Part shown: piece by piece, positions 24,959-32,344 of the stretch
Layout: each line of letters opens with the position of its first letter
How positions within the stretch are numbered: the stretch's first letter is position 1
Made by a program: the position numbers and the translations under genes
Notes under the pieces: model-generated
Told to the model about the DNA's origin: nothing
Databases searched by the model: none
The model's input: the letters and a program-made list of their open reading frames with translations, nothing else
Origin: a bacterium
GTDB lineage: Bacteria; Bacillota; Clostridia; Lachnospirales; Lachnospiraceae
Length of the DNA: 34,242 bases
NCBI GenBank assembly: GCA_030524485.1
Contig: JAUNGR010000013.1
Coordinates: 1-34,242, forward strand
Direction: 5' to 3'

Positions 24959-25351
24959 TTACAGTGCAAGAAGTTTTTGCACGGTTTCTTGGTCTGTAAT
25001 TCGGAACTCCCAATATTCTGGGGAGATATCAGCGGCACAAGCTCCGTAAATGGCAAATGGTACGAAAACCCCATCTTTTTTACGAGGCAACCACATAGAT
25101 AATTCAAAAGCTTTTAAGTCATTTAGTACGTTCTCCGTCATTTCCGCTGTCATTTCTGGGTCTGGACAAATGACAATCGAAAAATATGTACGCTTGTAGC
25201 GGATGCTGTTGGTACCGATAGTCGGTACTTTGACAGCGTGCTCATAGATTTCTACCTCTGGTGTAGCCACACCCACTTTAATGCGGCTGTGATGCGAAAT
25301 AGCAAAAATCTCGCAAGACTGTCCGCTGATACTGTCAATAAGTCTTTCCAT
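24959..25351 (-). CDS. Conserved phage protein, unknown
   Basis: 130 residues, ATG. Patterns such as SCEIFAISHHSRIKVGVATP, VKVPTIGTNSIRYKRTYFSI and ending PEYWEFRITDQETVQKLLAL suggest a beta-rich small structural or accessory protein. It sits between packaging genes and the scaffold and ends just before a strong terminator. I recognise the general type from Clostridia phages but no function. Confidence 0.55.
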   Translation of the reverse strand: MERLIDSISGQSCEIFAISHHSRIKVGVATPEVEIYEHAVKVPTIGTNSIRYKRTYFSIVICPDPEMTAEMTENVLNDLKAFELSMWLPRKKDGVFVPFAIYGACAADISPEYWEFRITDQETVQKLLAL

Positions 25352-25377
25352 AGATTATTTAACACTTCCTTTTCTCT

Positions 25378-25605
25378 TTATTCTAAGTCGATACCTTCCA
25401 TAACCGCCCTCGCTTTAAGCATCGCAAGACAAAAATCCCTTGCAGTAAACTGCATGTCATAGGTACTTCTTGGACAAGTTGGCAAAAATGCCAGTTGACC
25501 CTTGTCCAACTCTTCGAGCCTGATTGCTAACTGATTGAGTTCTGCCTTAAACCGTTCCTTGTAATCAGAACTGTTCATCATGCCAACAGTGTTACGTAGC
25601 TCCAT
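25378..25605 (-). CDS. crAss001_48-like small phage protein
   Basis: 75 residues. The core has SSDYKERFKAELNQLAIRLE, then LDKGQLAFLPTCPRSTYDMQ and ARAVMEGIDLE, the typical wording of the crAss001_48-related family found in many Bacillota phages. Ribosome site AAAGGGGA. Function not known. It follows a 21-codon micro-ORF. Confidence 0.7.
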   Translation of the reverse strand: MELRNTVGMMNSSDYKERFKAELNQLAIRLEELDKGQLAFLPTCPRSTYDMQFTARDFCLAMLKARAVMEGIDLE

Positions 25606-25625
25606 AGTGGTTTATCCCCTTTCCC

Positions 25626-25691
25626 TTAAATTCCGTGCCAAGCAGTTTGTAACCAAAAGCTCAACAGCTTCCAAATAAACTCTTTTACCAT
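25626..25691 (-). CDS. Micro-ORF, 21-residue Trp-rich peptide
   Basis: Peptide MVKEFIWKLLSFWLQTAWHG plus a final Ile, preceded by GGAGG with a four-base gap to the ATG. Hydrophobic with three Trp, so membrane-active or amphipathic. No family recognised. It lies between the hairpin 25744-25780 and the crAss001_48-like gene. Coding status rests only on the ribosome site. Confidence 0.35.
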   Translation of the reverse strand: MVKEFIWKLLSFWLQTAWHGI

Positions 25692-25743
25692 TTTTCCTCC
25701 AATACTCGCACCAGAAGGAAGAGATTTATTATCTTTTGTGCAG

Positions 25744-25780
25744 AAAAATACCACCAATCATTTCTGACGGTGGCATTTTT
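25744..25780 (-). terminator. Terminator after the candidate immunity gene
   Basis: On the minus strand AAAAATGCCACC pairs with GGTGGTATTTTT, complete with one G-U pair (the plus strand has a mismatch), so the minus RNA is the functional one. The loop contains GTCAGAAATG, identical to the loop in the hairpin at 4190-4227. It ends the packaging/minor-head unit. Confidence 0.75.
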
Positions 25781-25804
25781 ATTCAAGCCATTAAAAAAGC
25801 ACGG

Positions 25805-26074
25805 CTATTTGACAGTGTCTTCTGAATCATTTTGCATTAATCTAATTGCTGAACACGTCATTCCAACCATTTCAGCAAAATCAAATAATATCTTTCTTTC
25901 CGCTTCAGGTGGGTTGGTTGACGCATATTCCTGCATGTCCTTTTCTAACTGCAACCACTCCGAATGCGTCTTTGTTGAATTGAACGCTCTGTATCGTAGC
26001 TGTTCAGCAATCGTTGCATTTTCAGGATCATACCTTTTTTCATACTCTCTGATAAAATTGAGCAATTCCTCCAT
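25805..26074 (-). CDS. Small acidic protein, candidate immunity partner of the Mu-F fusion
   Basis: 89 residues. Its ATG overlaps the stop of the upstream gene (TAATG) and AAGGTGG lies upstream, so the two are translationally coupled. Mostly helical and acidic (EELLNFIREYEKRYD, WLQLEKDMQEYA, ERKILFDFAEMVGMTCSAIR). It directly follows a gene whose C-terminus is a metallopeptidase-like domain and is ended by its own terminator. This is the layout of toxin-immunity pairs of Mu-F polymorphic toxins. Immunity function is inference from position, size and acidity. Confidence 0.55.
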   Translation of the reverse strand: MEELLNFIREYEKRYDPENATIAEQLRYRAFNSTKTHSEWLQLEKDMQEYASTNPPEAERKILFDFAEMVGMTCSAIRLMQNDSEDTVK

Positions 26075-27729
26075 TAATATTCACCACCTTGTAGTTTTCT
26101 AACAAATAGCAATACTTCATTGAAATCCTCAAAAGAAGCATTTTCAGTTTTTAAACTATCAACGATTTTGTCTTCAAGCCATTCATAGCGGTCAGGAAGT
26201 GGTATATTGAACAATTCTTTGGCAAATTCTAACTCAGATCCATAGTTAAAACGGTCATTTACGACTTTCAGAACTGAAACAATGTCCAAATATGTAGGTT
26301 CGTGTAAAATACCTCGTTTATCACATATCTGTTGTGTCAAAAACTCCACTGATGCTTCTTCAATATACTGATTTTCAACATATACGCTTTCAGAATAATA
26401 GCTTCCAGAACATGAATGTAGCATTTCATGCCATACAACTCCCTCATCTACCGTATCAATAAGCGTAATATCGCAATTCCATTCTTTCTGACCTAATATA
26501 TGCTTAGCAAGTAATGAATTATCTATGTTGATTTTTCCACTCCATCTTGAGGCGTTTGAAGCATACTCTGTGATACTGGCTTTTACCTTATCTGCAATAG
26601 TTTTCAACTCTTCTTCTGTTTTTTTAGTATAACCCATATTTTCGGATTTTTCAATAAGTTTTACTTCACGAAAGCCTGACTTATCACCGCCATTGACAAA
26701 TGCCTTTTCCCATTCCTTATAAGTCATGTCGGAAGGTACATAGTATATCTTGCCATCTTTACCCCTTGCCGCCCGTATTTCGCCTTCTGTGAATTCATCA
26801 TCGAAATACGGCACAGTAGTGGTTCTGCACCACGGATGAAACGGGGGTGCGGTCACTCCCACCTGATAATCCTTCTGGTCAAATACCTTCCCATCCATAT
26901 CTCGGCATACTTTAGAGGTTCTGCTGTCCAGTGTTGCCACTATCTCATATTGCTTTATCTTCAATTCCCCGAAACAATCCTGCTGTGCCCTAGAAGAGAT
27001 AGCAGCATTCTCAGTCATTACTATCCTTCCAGCTTGACTTCTGCTGACTTTCATTATCTTTGCCAGATTCTCAGTTGCCTGCATCGGCGGTGTTCCTCGA
27101 ATAATGCCCTGCGTCAGCTCTGTGTGAAGGTTCTGTACCAGCTTGTCTTTGTTCTGCCAGATGCGGTCTGAGAAACTCTTCCCATCCTTTGCCCAAGGCT
27201 GTTTTATGATAGTGTCTATCCGCCTAGTATCCATTCTTGCTAAACTGCTTCCAACTTGAGTTCCTTTTGCTATCTCGTAAGCCGTATGATAGAAAGTATC
27301 CTCATAGCTTTTATGTAAGAAATCTGTCATCCCTTTTTCAAACTGTGCTGAAAGAACCTCTACATAGTGCCGAGCTTGAAGTTTCATGGTTTCCAAATAA
27401 GAAATATGATGTCTGGCAGATGCATTTTCCAGTTCCTTCATCCATCGCTTGTTGACGGCATTCTCTTGCCCCTTTTTGATATACTCCTCTACCTTCCAGT
27501 GAAACTCCTCCAACTCATCTTTCTTCAAAAGACTTTTTGCTTCAGAAAAGCTGATGCCATTGTTCACAGCTAGTCTCTGATACCAATACTTGATATCCAT
27601 CTGGATGCCCTTCTCTGCAGCACGGAACTGTTTCTGCACATCTTTGTAGTACTCTTCGCTTTTGCTGTACTGTGAGCCTTCCAGAGCTTCCATGCGTTCC
27701 TTCCAGTACTCGCTATTTCTCTTTGCCAT
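26074..27729 (-). CDS. Mu-F type minor head protein fused to HExxH metallopeptidase-like domain
   Basis: 551 residues. N-terminal ~180 residues are helical (SPP1 gp7-like). A Mu-F domain lies at ~190-310, with TLDSRTSKVCRDMDGKVFDQ and APPFHPWCRTTTVPYFDDEF. After a linker (~315-375) comes an extra ~175-residue domain with VVWHEMLHSC (H434, E435, H438) and a downstream YIEEASVEF (E457/E458), matching the zinc HExxH...E ligand set of gluzincin-like peptidases. Ordinary minor head proteins end near residue 310-350. The last ~570 bases are visibly more AT-rich than the front. The gene overlaps the portal by 17 bases. The Mu-F part builds the capsid portal region; the C-terminus is probably an effector delivered with or after DNA. 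Confidence 0.82.
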   Translation of the reverse strand: MAKRNSEYWKERMEALEGSQYSKSEEYYKDVQKQFRAAEKGIQMDIKYWYQRLAVNNGISFSEAKSLLKKDELEEFHWKVEEYIKKGQENAVNKRWMKELENASARHHISYLETMKLQARHYVEVLSAQFEKGMTDFLHKSYEDTFYHTAYEIAKGTQVGSSLARMDTRRIDTIIKQPWAKDGKSFSDRIWQNKDKLVQNLHTELTQGIIRGTPPMQATENLAKIMKVSRSQAGRIVMTENAAISSRAQQDCFGELKIKQYEIVATLDSRTSKVCRDMDGKVFDQKDYQVGVTAPPFHPWCRTTTVPYFDDEFTEGEIRAARGKDGKIYYVPSDMTYKEWEKAFVNGGDKSGFREVKLIEKSENMGYTKKTEEELKTIADKVKASITEYASNASRWSGKINIDNSLLAKHILGQKEWNCDITLIDTVDEGVVWHEMLHSCSGSYYSESVYVENQYIEEASVEFLTQQICDKRGILHEPTYLDIVSVLKVVNDRFNYGSELEFAKELFNIPLPDRYEWLEDKIVDSLKTENASFEDFNEVLLFVRKLQGGEY

Positions 27730-29182
27730 CCGCTCCAGCTCCCTGCTTTATCGGCTCTTTCTTATCGTCCTTATCCTTCTTGCCTGCTTCTTCGCCCTCT
27801 CCATCATGCTGCCCAAAGCTCTGCTGGTAAGGATCCATGCGTTCCATGTTCTTTTCTTCTTCCTCCTCCATAACTTTTTCTTCCTCTTCTGGGTTCTCCA
27901 CCCAAGGATGATGGGCTATGATGGTCTTTTTTGAGATGCTTCCTTGTGACTGCTGGGCAATCTGAGATAGCTCTAAGTCGTTCTTCACACTAGTCCTTGT
28001 CCAAACTTGCGTAATGACATCATCCTGAATCGGAATGTTCATCAATCTGCAAATGCAGCGGATAAACTTACCAAAGCCCAATCGGAACTCCGTCTCCTGT
28101 AACCCTGCTTTTAGCTCCAGTAAGGCATAAAGAAAATCCAAGGCAACTCCAGAGCTATTTCCAAAATTCTGTGGGTCTGGGTCTATTCCCTGTCCCTGCT
28201 CAAAAATGCACTTTCTTGTGATACTCAAAAGCTTCTCCCTTGCCTCCACAGGAAGTTCTATCGTAAGAGTAGACACCCCTGAAGAATCTCCAGAGCCATC
28301 GTTATCCAGCTTGATGGCTTTGTAGTCCTTCAGGTCTTGAAGAAATTCCCTCAGATTCTGTCCGCCGTAATTGGTAAGCACAAAGATGACCTCTTGGATA
28401 TCTTCAAGGTCATTTACAAAGCCGCTGAAGACCTTGCAATAAGTGTCAATCAGCGGCTTTACGTTTGCCAAATCGTTTGTGTCTATATTGTTGTTAAAAA
28501 ACGGAAAGAACGGAACCTCACCAATTCCGTGCTGGTATCTCTCGCTCGCATCTGCAATGCTTGGGTCTACAGACATGAAGATAGGGTATGGCAGCAGATG
28601 CTCCAAAACGTCTCCGCTCTTTAGCCGGTACGCTTGGCACTCTGTATCGTTCCAGTACTGATACACGGTGTACAAATCACCGCTCACCTCATCTATCTCC
28701 TGATATACCCTAAAAACTCCAGCTAATTCTTTCTCTAAACTCTTAGTCCAGATGGGAATGATTTGCTCTGCTGGAACTACAGCGTACTTCCACTCCTCAT
28801 TCTCTGCTTTCCAGACGTGTAACCATGCCATCGCACAGTTGGAAGCATCTATGCACAAGTCCTTGCAAACCTTGGCATATTTATCTCCCAAGAACTTTGT
28901 CAGCTGCTTATTTGCACTCTTGCTTCCCAGCTCAAAAATAGGGGGAGCTGTAAACATATACGATGCCTTTTGATTCACCAGAAGTCCATGGAAATTGAAG
29001 GGGATACGATTATCCGCATTCCTTAGAGGATTTTCCTCCTGTTCATGTTTCTTCTCGCTCTGCTCAAACAAGATATCTGTCTGATTTCGGTAATAATGCC
29101 TTCCTTTTGCGGCTTTTAAGCAAAAGTCCGTGTGTCCGGGGGTATATTGCTGAATCAGCTGTCTGATGACTTCTATTTCCAT
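27713..29182 (-). CDS. Portal protein (SPP1 gp6 family)
   Basis: 489 residues. Typical start (IRQLIQQYTPGHTDFCLKAA, KGRHYYRNQTDIL), then NRIPFNFHGLLVNQKASYMF, the portal motif with VVPAEQIIPIW, and IELPVEAREKLLSITRKCIF, GVALDFLYALLELKAGLQET. The C-terminal ~50 residues are low-complexity Glu/Lys (for example EEEEKVMEEEEEKNMERM). It forms the portal ring that the terminase docks to. Starts ~20 bases after the terminase stop. Confidence 0.95.
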   Translation of the reverse strand: MEIEVIRQLIQQYTPGHTDFCLKAAKGRHYYRNQTDILFEQSEKKHEQEENPLRNADNRIPFNFHGLLVNQKASYMFTAPPIFELGSKSANKQLTKFLGDKYAKVCKDLCIDASNCAMAWLHVWKAENEEWKYAVVPAEQIIPIWTKSLEKELAGVFRVYQEIDEVSGDLYTVYQYWNDTECQAYRLKSGDVLEHLLPYPIFMSVDPSIADASERYQHGIGEVPFFPFFNNNIDTNDLANVKPLIDTYCKVFSGFVNDLEDIQEVIFVLTNYGGQNLREFLQDLKDYKAIKLDNDGSGDSSGVSTLTIELPVEAREKLLSITRKCIFEQGQGIDPDPQNFGNSSGVALDFLYALLELKAGLQETEFRLGFGKFIRCICRLMNIPIQDDVITQVWTRTSVKNDLELSQIAQQSQGSISKKTIIAHHPWVENPEEEEKVMEEEEEKNMERMDPYQQSFGQHDGEGEEAGKKDKDDKKEPIKQGAGADGKEK

Positions 29183-29203
29183 TTCTTCTCACCTCTTTGC
29201 ATC

Positions 29204-30565
29204 TTATCTAAGTATCTGAATTCCAGATGGTTTGCGGATGATGGTGTAGCATAGATAGCGAATTGCGTCCATGCAGTGGTCGTTGCTCTTAACTGGCTTA
29301 TCCTCTCCTCTATCCGCTGCATCCGCATCCCAGACGTAAGAGAGGAACTCCTTCCTCACATTTTCGCATGAGGTATCAAAAAAGATGGAATTCTGATTCA
29401 GCAATGTCGCTACAAATCGAATTCCATCTAACACATCATTTCTCGCACTCTTCACTGAAAATCCGCTCTTTTTTAGCTGTGCCTTGAAGCTGGCGGCGGA
29501 TGGGTCTAGCACAATGTACCTCGGCTCTATTCCTCCCAGCCAACGTTTTAAATCCTCGCAGAACTCTGCATCTGTCTTTTGCACTCCTTTATCTCTGCCA
29601 GAGTAATAGTACTCTCTGATGCAGTACCACTTACCGTTCTCCGCCTTCCTCCAGAGCAGAAAAACTGTAGCATTCTGTGTACCGTAGTCACAGCTCACAT
29701 AGTATTGCCCTTCCCAGTGCAATCCTTCGCTCAGAAGGCTATTGATATCTACAACATGTCGTATTTCATCGAACATATCATAAATCGCACCTTCTGCCAT
29801 CACCCAGAGTCCAAGGATGTATCTCTTAAAAAACACCCCACTGTACATATTTCGATATCTTTGCTTGATATGCTCCGACAGACTCAGATTATCATCCATT
29901 GTGAAATGTAAATACAAAAGCTTCTTCAAGCCAGTCTCCTGCTGTTCTTTCTCAGCCTTCTCTGTCAGTTGCCTTACTTTATCTTTCCCCAGATAGCCAG
30001 TTGCTTTATCCATCCACTTAGCCTTAAACCAGTGGTAAGGACCATCTGGGTTACAATTAAACCACATCTTACTGCCTTCTACGGAGCAACGACCTGTAGC
30101 CTGATTGACAAACGATTCTGGCATTAAGGCAACCTCGTCACAGAAAAGTCCTGCAAGAGTAATACCTTGAATCAAATCTTGACTTCGTTCATCCTTACCT
30201 CCGAAGATATAAAAGTAATTCGTGACCTTCTTGTAAGTAATCTCAATCATGTTGTCAGCACGATGGTCTAAGACTCGGTATCCTCTGCTTTTCAGCATTA
30301 CCTTAAGCCAGAACAGCACGTTTCGCCTGAAAGAGCCTATCGTCTTTCCGCACATCGCAAAGTTCTGCCCTTCAAAGCTTTCCATAGCCCAAAATACGAA
30401 GGACAATGACATGCTTATCGTCTTGCCGGAACGGATGGCTCCATCGGCAATAATGCCATCTGCATCCCTTACTGGAGAGGTTTTTACCCACCAGTTTAAC
30501 ACCATCCGCTGTTTCTTTGAGAATGCCTGGAAGCGAAAAGCGGGTCCTTTTTGTCGTTTTCTCAC
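29204..30565 (-). CDS. terL: Terminase large subunit (PBSX/Terminase_3 type)
   Basis: 453 residues from a GTG at 30565, with GAGGAG upstream. Walker A GAIRSGKT (42-49), Walker B LFCDE (D143, E144), and the coupling motif MWFNCNPDGP. The nuclease domain shows the expected acidic residues: SCDYGTQNATVF (D283), IVLDPSAASF (D344) and NDHCMDAIRYL (D423). It cuts and pumps DNA into the head through the portal. Overlap with the small subunit end suggests coupled translation. Confidence 0.96.
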   Translation of the reverse strand: MRKRQKGPAFRFQAFSKKQRMVLNWWVKTSPVRDADGIIADGAIRSGKTISMSLSFVFWAMESFEGQNFAMCGKTIGSFRRNVLFWLKVMLKSRGYRVLDHRADNMIEITYKKVTNYFYIFGGKDERSQDLIQGITLAGLFCDEVALMPESFVNQATGRCSVEGSKMWFNCNPDGPYHWFKAKWMDKATGYLGKDKVRQLTEKAEKEQQETGLKKLLYLHFTMDDNLSLSEHIKQRYRNMYSGVFFKRYILGLWVMAEGAIYDMFDEIRHVVDINSLLSEGLHWEGQYYVSCDYGTQNATVFLLWRKAENGKWYCIREYYYSGRDKGVQKTDAEFCEDLKRWLGGIEPRYIVLDPSAASFKAQLKKSGFSVKSARNDVLDGIRFVATLLNQNSIFFDTSCENVRKEFLSYVWDADAADRGEDKPVKSNDHCMDAIRYLCYTIIRKPSGIQILR

Positions 30566-30568
30566 GCC

Positions 30569-31384
30569 TTACTCCTCCTCTTTCCAGTCGGCAGCGGCTG
30601 CCTCCAATGCCGCTATAAATCCATCATCTGCCATCTCATCATCATCCGTATCCCCTGCTCTCGCCTTCAGAACGGCGATTCTAGCCCTTTGTTCCTCTGT
30701 AGCCATATCAAGATGCTCCGTGAGCCACTTGAGGGCTTGCAAGCGGTCAGGGAGACGCACGCTGACATCTCCTCTTATCTGTTTCACTTCAGCTATCAAG
30801 GTTCCATCTACTTCATTGGAACTCTTTAGATGCACTCCGCTCTTATCAAACTCTACAAAGTCTGTGATATCCGCAAAAGCAATATCGATATATCGCTGAA
30901 AGATGTCATGCTCATCCAAAAGCTCACGGTTTAAGCGAGCCTGTTTCAAGCGGCGAATTTCCTCTTTAACCCCAACATTTTCCAACATCCTATAGGCAAT
31001 TGCCTGTGCGGTATGCCTATCGCAGTCATACGCTTGCTGATAAGCCTTTGTAGCATTAAAACAGCGAACATAATGCAAACAAAAAAGCCTTTGTTTATCG
31101 GTCAAGTCTGGATTTTCCAATACCTCGTCAACCTCATATGCAACGGCTTTTTTCTGCTCTTTCTGTATTCTATTTTTGCTCTTTTTTCTATCCGAACGTT
31201 CGTTATTTTTTTTCGAGCGTTCGCTATTTTTATCCGAACGTTCACTTTTCCACCGATAGACACTTTTCCATCGGCGTACAGTGCCTTCAGGAACCCCCAA
31301 GGCAGTTGCTATTTCCGTCAACTTCTTGCCTTCAAGGAACATAGCCTTTGCCTGTTCCACTCTGGCATCAGGCAATCTAGCCAT
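30569..31384 (-). CDS. terS: Terminase small subunit with N-terminal HTH
   Basis: 271 residues. N-terminal HTH (~12-40: VEQAKAMFLEGKKLTEIATA, LGVPEGTVRRWKSVYRW). A linker of heptad peptide repeats follows (SERSDKN, SERSKKN, NERSDRK) encoded by 21-bp DNA repeats at 31193-31244. The terminase_2 body spans ~88-230 (DLTDKQRLFCLHYVRCFNAT, KAYQQAYDC) with a C-terminal Asp/Ala-rich tail. It should bind the packaging start site and recruit the large subunit. Confidence 0.93.
   Translation of the reverse strand: MARLPDARVEQAKAMFLEGKKLTEIATALGVPEGTVRRWKSVYRWKSERSDKNSERSKKNNERSDRKKSKNRIQKEQKKAVAYEVDEVLENPDLTDKQRLFCLHYVRCFNATKAYQQAYDCDRHTAQAIAYRMLENVGVKEEIRRLKQARLNRELLDEHDIFQRYIDIAFADITDFVEFDKSGVHLKSSNEVDGTLIAEVKQIRGDVSVRLPDRLQALKWLTEHLDMATEEQRARIAVLKARAGDTDDDEMADDGFIAALEAAAADWKEEE
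31193..31244. repeat. Three 21-bp iterons, candidate packaging (pac) site
   Basis: CGAACGTTCG at 31193-31202, CGAGCGTTCG at 31214-31223 and CGAACGTTCA at 31235-31244, spaced exactly 21 bp (two helical turns), separated by AT-rich runs. Each is a near-palindrome. They lie inside the small terminase gene, where several phages have their packaging site. Confidence 0.5.
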
Positions 31385-31437
31385 GCTTTCACCTCAATTC
31401 GTCCGTTTGTTTTCTCATCCTTTTTTGCATAATAGAA

Positions 31438-31472
31438 AATGCCACTGGCTCCCTTTTCGGGTAACCAGCGAC
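31438..31472 (-). terminator. Terminator between the RHH gene and the terminase genes
   Basis: On the minus strand GCTGG...CCC, loop GAAAA, GGG...CCAG, then GGCATTTTC. It follows the stop of the 61-residue protein by ~12 bases and separates the early unit from packaging genes. Confidence 0.6.
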
Positions 31473-31483
31473 ATTCCGTTTGT

Positions 31484-31669
31484 TTACTCTTGCTTTTTGA
31501 TAAACTCTTGCATCATTTTAGTCAGTTGTGCCGCTTGGCTGACGCCTGCCTTCTCGCAGGCTTCGGCAAACTGTTCTGTCAGCTCTTTTCTAAGCTTATA
31601 GGATTTGCTGATAATCCCAACTTTTTTTTGGTACTTCGCAGATGCAAGTGTTTGACTATTCGCACTCAT
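31484..31669 (-). CDS. Small RHH/Arc-like phage protein
   Basis: 61 residues from the ATG at 31669; the ribosome site is weak (AAAGAAAAAAG). The pattern KYQKKVGIISKSYKLRKELT, then EQFAEACEKAGVSQAAQLTK and MMQEFIKKQE, is a small basic DNA-binding-like protein seen near terminase genes in Clostridia phages. The frame is open well upstream of this ATG (to about 31796), so a longer product cannot be excluded. Followed by the terminator at 31438-31472. Confidence 0.55.
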   Translation of the reverse strand: MSANSQTLASAKYQKKVGIISKSYKLRKELTEQFAEACEKAGVSQAAQLTKMMQEFIKKQE

Positions 31670-31765
31670 AGGTTCTTTTTTCTTTCTCTTGCCCAAAGGA
31701 CTAGAACATAAGCCATCTTTACGCAACCAATCGTAATAAAAAATATCCCAAGTTTGAACAACATC

Positions 31766-31794
31766 TTTACGCAGACGAAGGAATGTGCTATACT
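31766..31794 (+). promoter_or_regulatory. Candidate antisense (plus-strand) promoter
   Basis: TTTACG (31766-31771), 17-base spacer, extended -10 TGC-TATACT (31789-31794). It reads toward the 3' end of the 31846-31962 micro-ORF and into the hairpin at 31803-31837, which is followed by five T residues (31843-31847). A transcript from here would be antisense to the micro-ORF's 3' end. Confidence 0.35.
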
Positions 31795-31802
31795 TGTTTT
31801 AA

Positions 31803-31847
31803 GTGGATGAGATGAAATACACTTCATTTCATCCCACCCAGGTTTTT
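31803..31847. terminator. Hairpin at the 3' end of the micro-ORF unit
   Basis: GATGAGATGAA (31806-31816) pairs with TTCATTTCATC (31823-31833), extended by GTG/CAC, with a T run on the plus side at 31843-31847. It may end a short plus-strand RNA and also stabilise or end the minus-strand mRNA. Confidence 0.5.
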
Positions 31848-31962
31848 AGAAGAGTTTATCGAGAATCAATAGAATGATTCCGATAGCCAAGTCCGTTAGT
31901 GTTCCGACCAGCCAAGTCTTAAGAGCATTATCGGACTTTTTCTTTCTGCTTCTTCCCTTCAT
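31846..31962 (-). CDS. 38-residue single-span membrane peptide, candidate small toxin
   Basis: The peptide starts MKGRSRKKKSDNALKTW and continues with a hydrophobic span LVGTLTDLAIGIILLILDKL. The basic N-terminus followed by one membrane span is typical of small membrane peptides, including type I toxins. AAGGAGGTG lies nine bases before the ATG and a near-perfect promoter (31991-32019) drives it. It is monocistronic, with a hairpin at the 3' end and a candidate converging antisense promoter. No family recognised; it could equally be a phage membrane accessory. Confidence 0.65.
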   Translation of the reverse strand: MKGRSRKKKSDNALKTWLVGTLTDLAIGIILLILDKLF

Positions 31963-31990
31963 CTGCTTTTCACCTCCTTTCTATACATCT

Positions 31991-32019
31991 AGTATAGCAT
32001 AGGGTGTTCCATATGTCAA
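31991..32019 (-). promoter_or_regulatory. Consensus promoter for the 38-residue peptide
   Basis: TTGACA (32014-32019), 17-base spacer, TATACT (31991-31996) on the minus strand. A CTATAC/GTATAG inverted repeat (31981-31997) overlaps the -10 and start region. The same box sequences and spacing occur at 4727-4755. Confidence 0.75.
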
Positions 32020-32038
32020 TACTTTTTTCTCTTTTTAA

Positions 32039-32095
32039 TCATTTTTTTATTTGCTTAACAAATTCTTTAAGCTGGGAAAAATTCCAAGAAATCAT
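32039..32095 (-). CDS. Very small ORF (18 residues), doubtful
   Basis: Encodes MISWNFSQLKEFVKQIKK, basic and amphipathic. AAGGAG lies 10-14 bases upstream, but it is better placed for an overlapping 10-codon frame starting at 32099. A TATACT box (32124-32129) lies upstream, without a clear -35. Coding status doubtful. Confidence 0.2.
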   Translation of the reverse strand: MISWNFSQLKEFVKQIKK

Positions 32096-32147
32096 CCATT
32101 GCCTTCTCCTTATCTTTTCTTTTAGTATACAAAAAGAACACACAAAG

Positions 32148-32181
32148 AAAAGCACCTATCCGTCACCAGATAGGCACTTTT
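32148..32181 (-). terminator. Terminator after the late-regulator gene
   Basis: On the minus strand AAAAGTGCCTATC pairs with GATAGGTGCTTTT through two G-U pairs (mismatched on the plus strand), followed by TTTCTTTG. It closes the regulator unit ~164 bases after its stop. Confidence 0.65.
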
Positions 32182-32218
32182 CCTCAAGAGAACAGTATGA
32201 AAAAACTCAAATTGTAGG

Positions 32219-32325
32219 GCAGATACAGCGGCAATAGTCGTTGGGGGAGCTGTATCTGCAAAAACTAAAATGCTTTAAGGAGAAAATCTATTCAGCACTC
32301 CGTGATAGCATAGTATCACGTTTTT
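32219..32325 (+). ncRNA. Candidate small structured RNA between regulator and terminator
   Basis: Perfect 11-bp arms GCAGATACAGC (32219-32229) and GCTGTATCTGC (32249-32259) around a 19-base loop. A terminator-like CGTGATA/TATCACG hairpin (32301-32320) then has five T residues on the plus side. Together they look like a short plus-strand RNA, but I see no convincing plus promoter. The first hairpin could instead act in the minus mRNA. Confidence 0.3.
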
Positions 32326-32344
32326 GGCGGACATGGACGGACAT

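Noticed and set aside
30249..30899. 216-codon plus-strand ORF
   Set aside because: Antisense to both terminase genes, which have complete motifs.
31193..31244. SOS/LexA boxes at GAACGTTC palindromes
   Set aside because: Gram-positive LexA sites need GAAC-N4-GTTC; here the halves abut with no spacer, and the sites lie inside coding sequence at regular 21-bp spacing.
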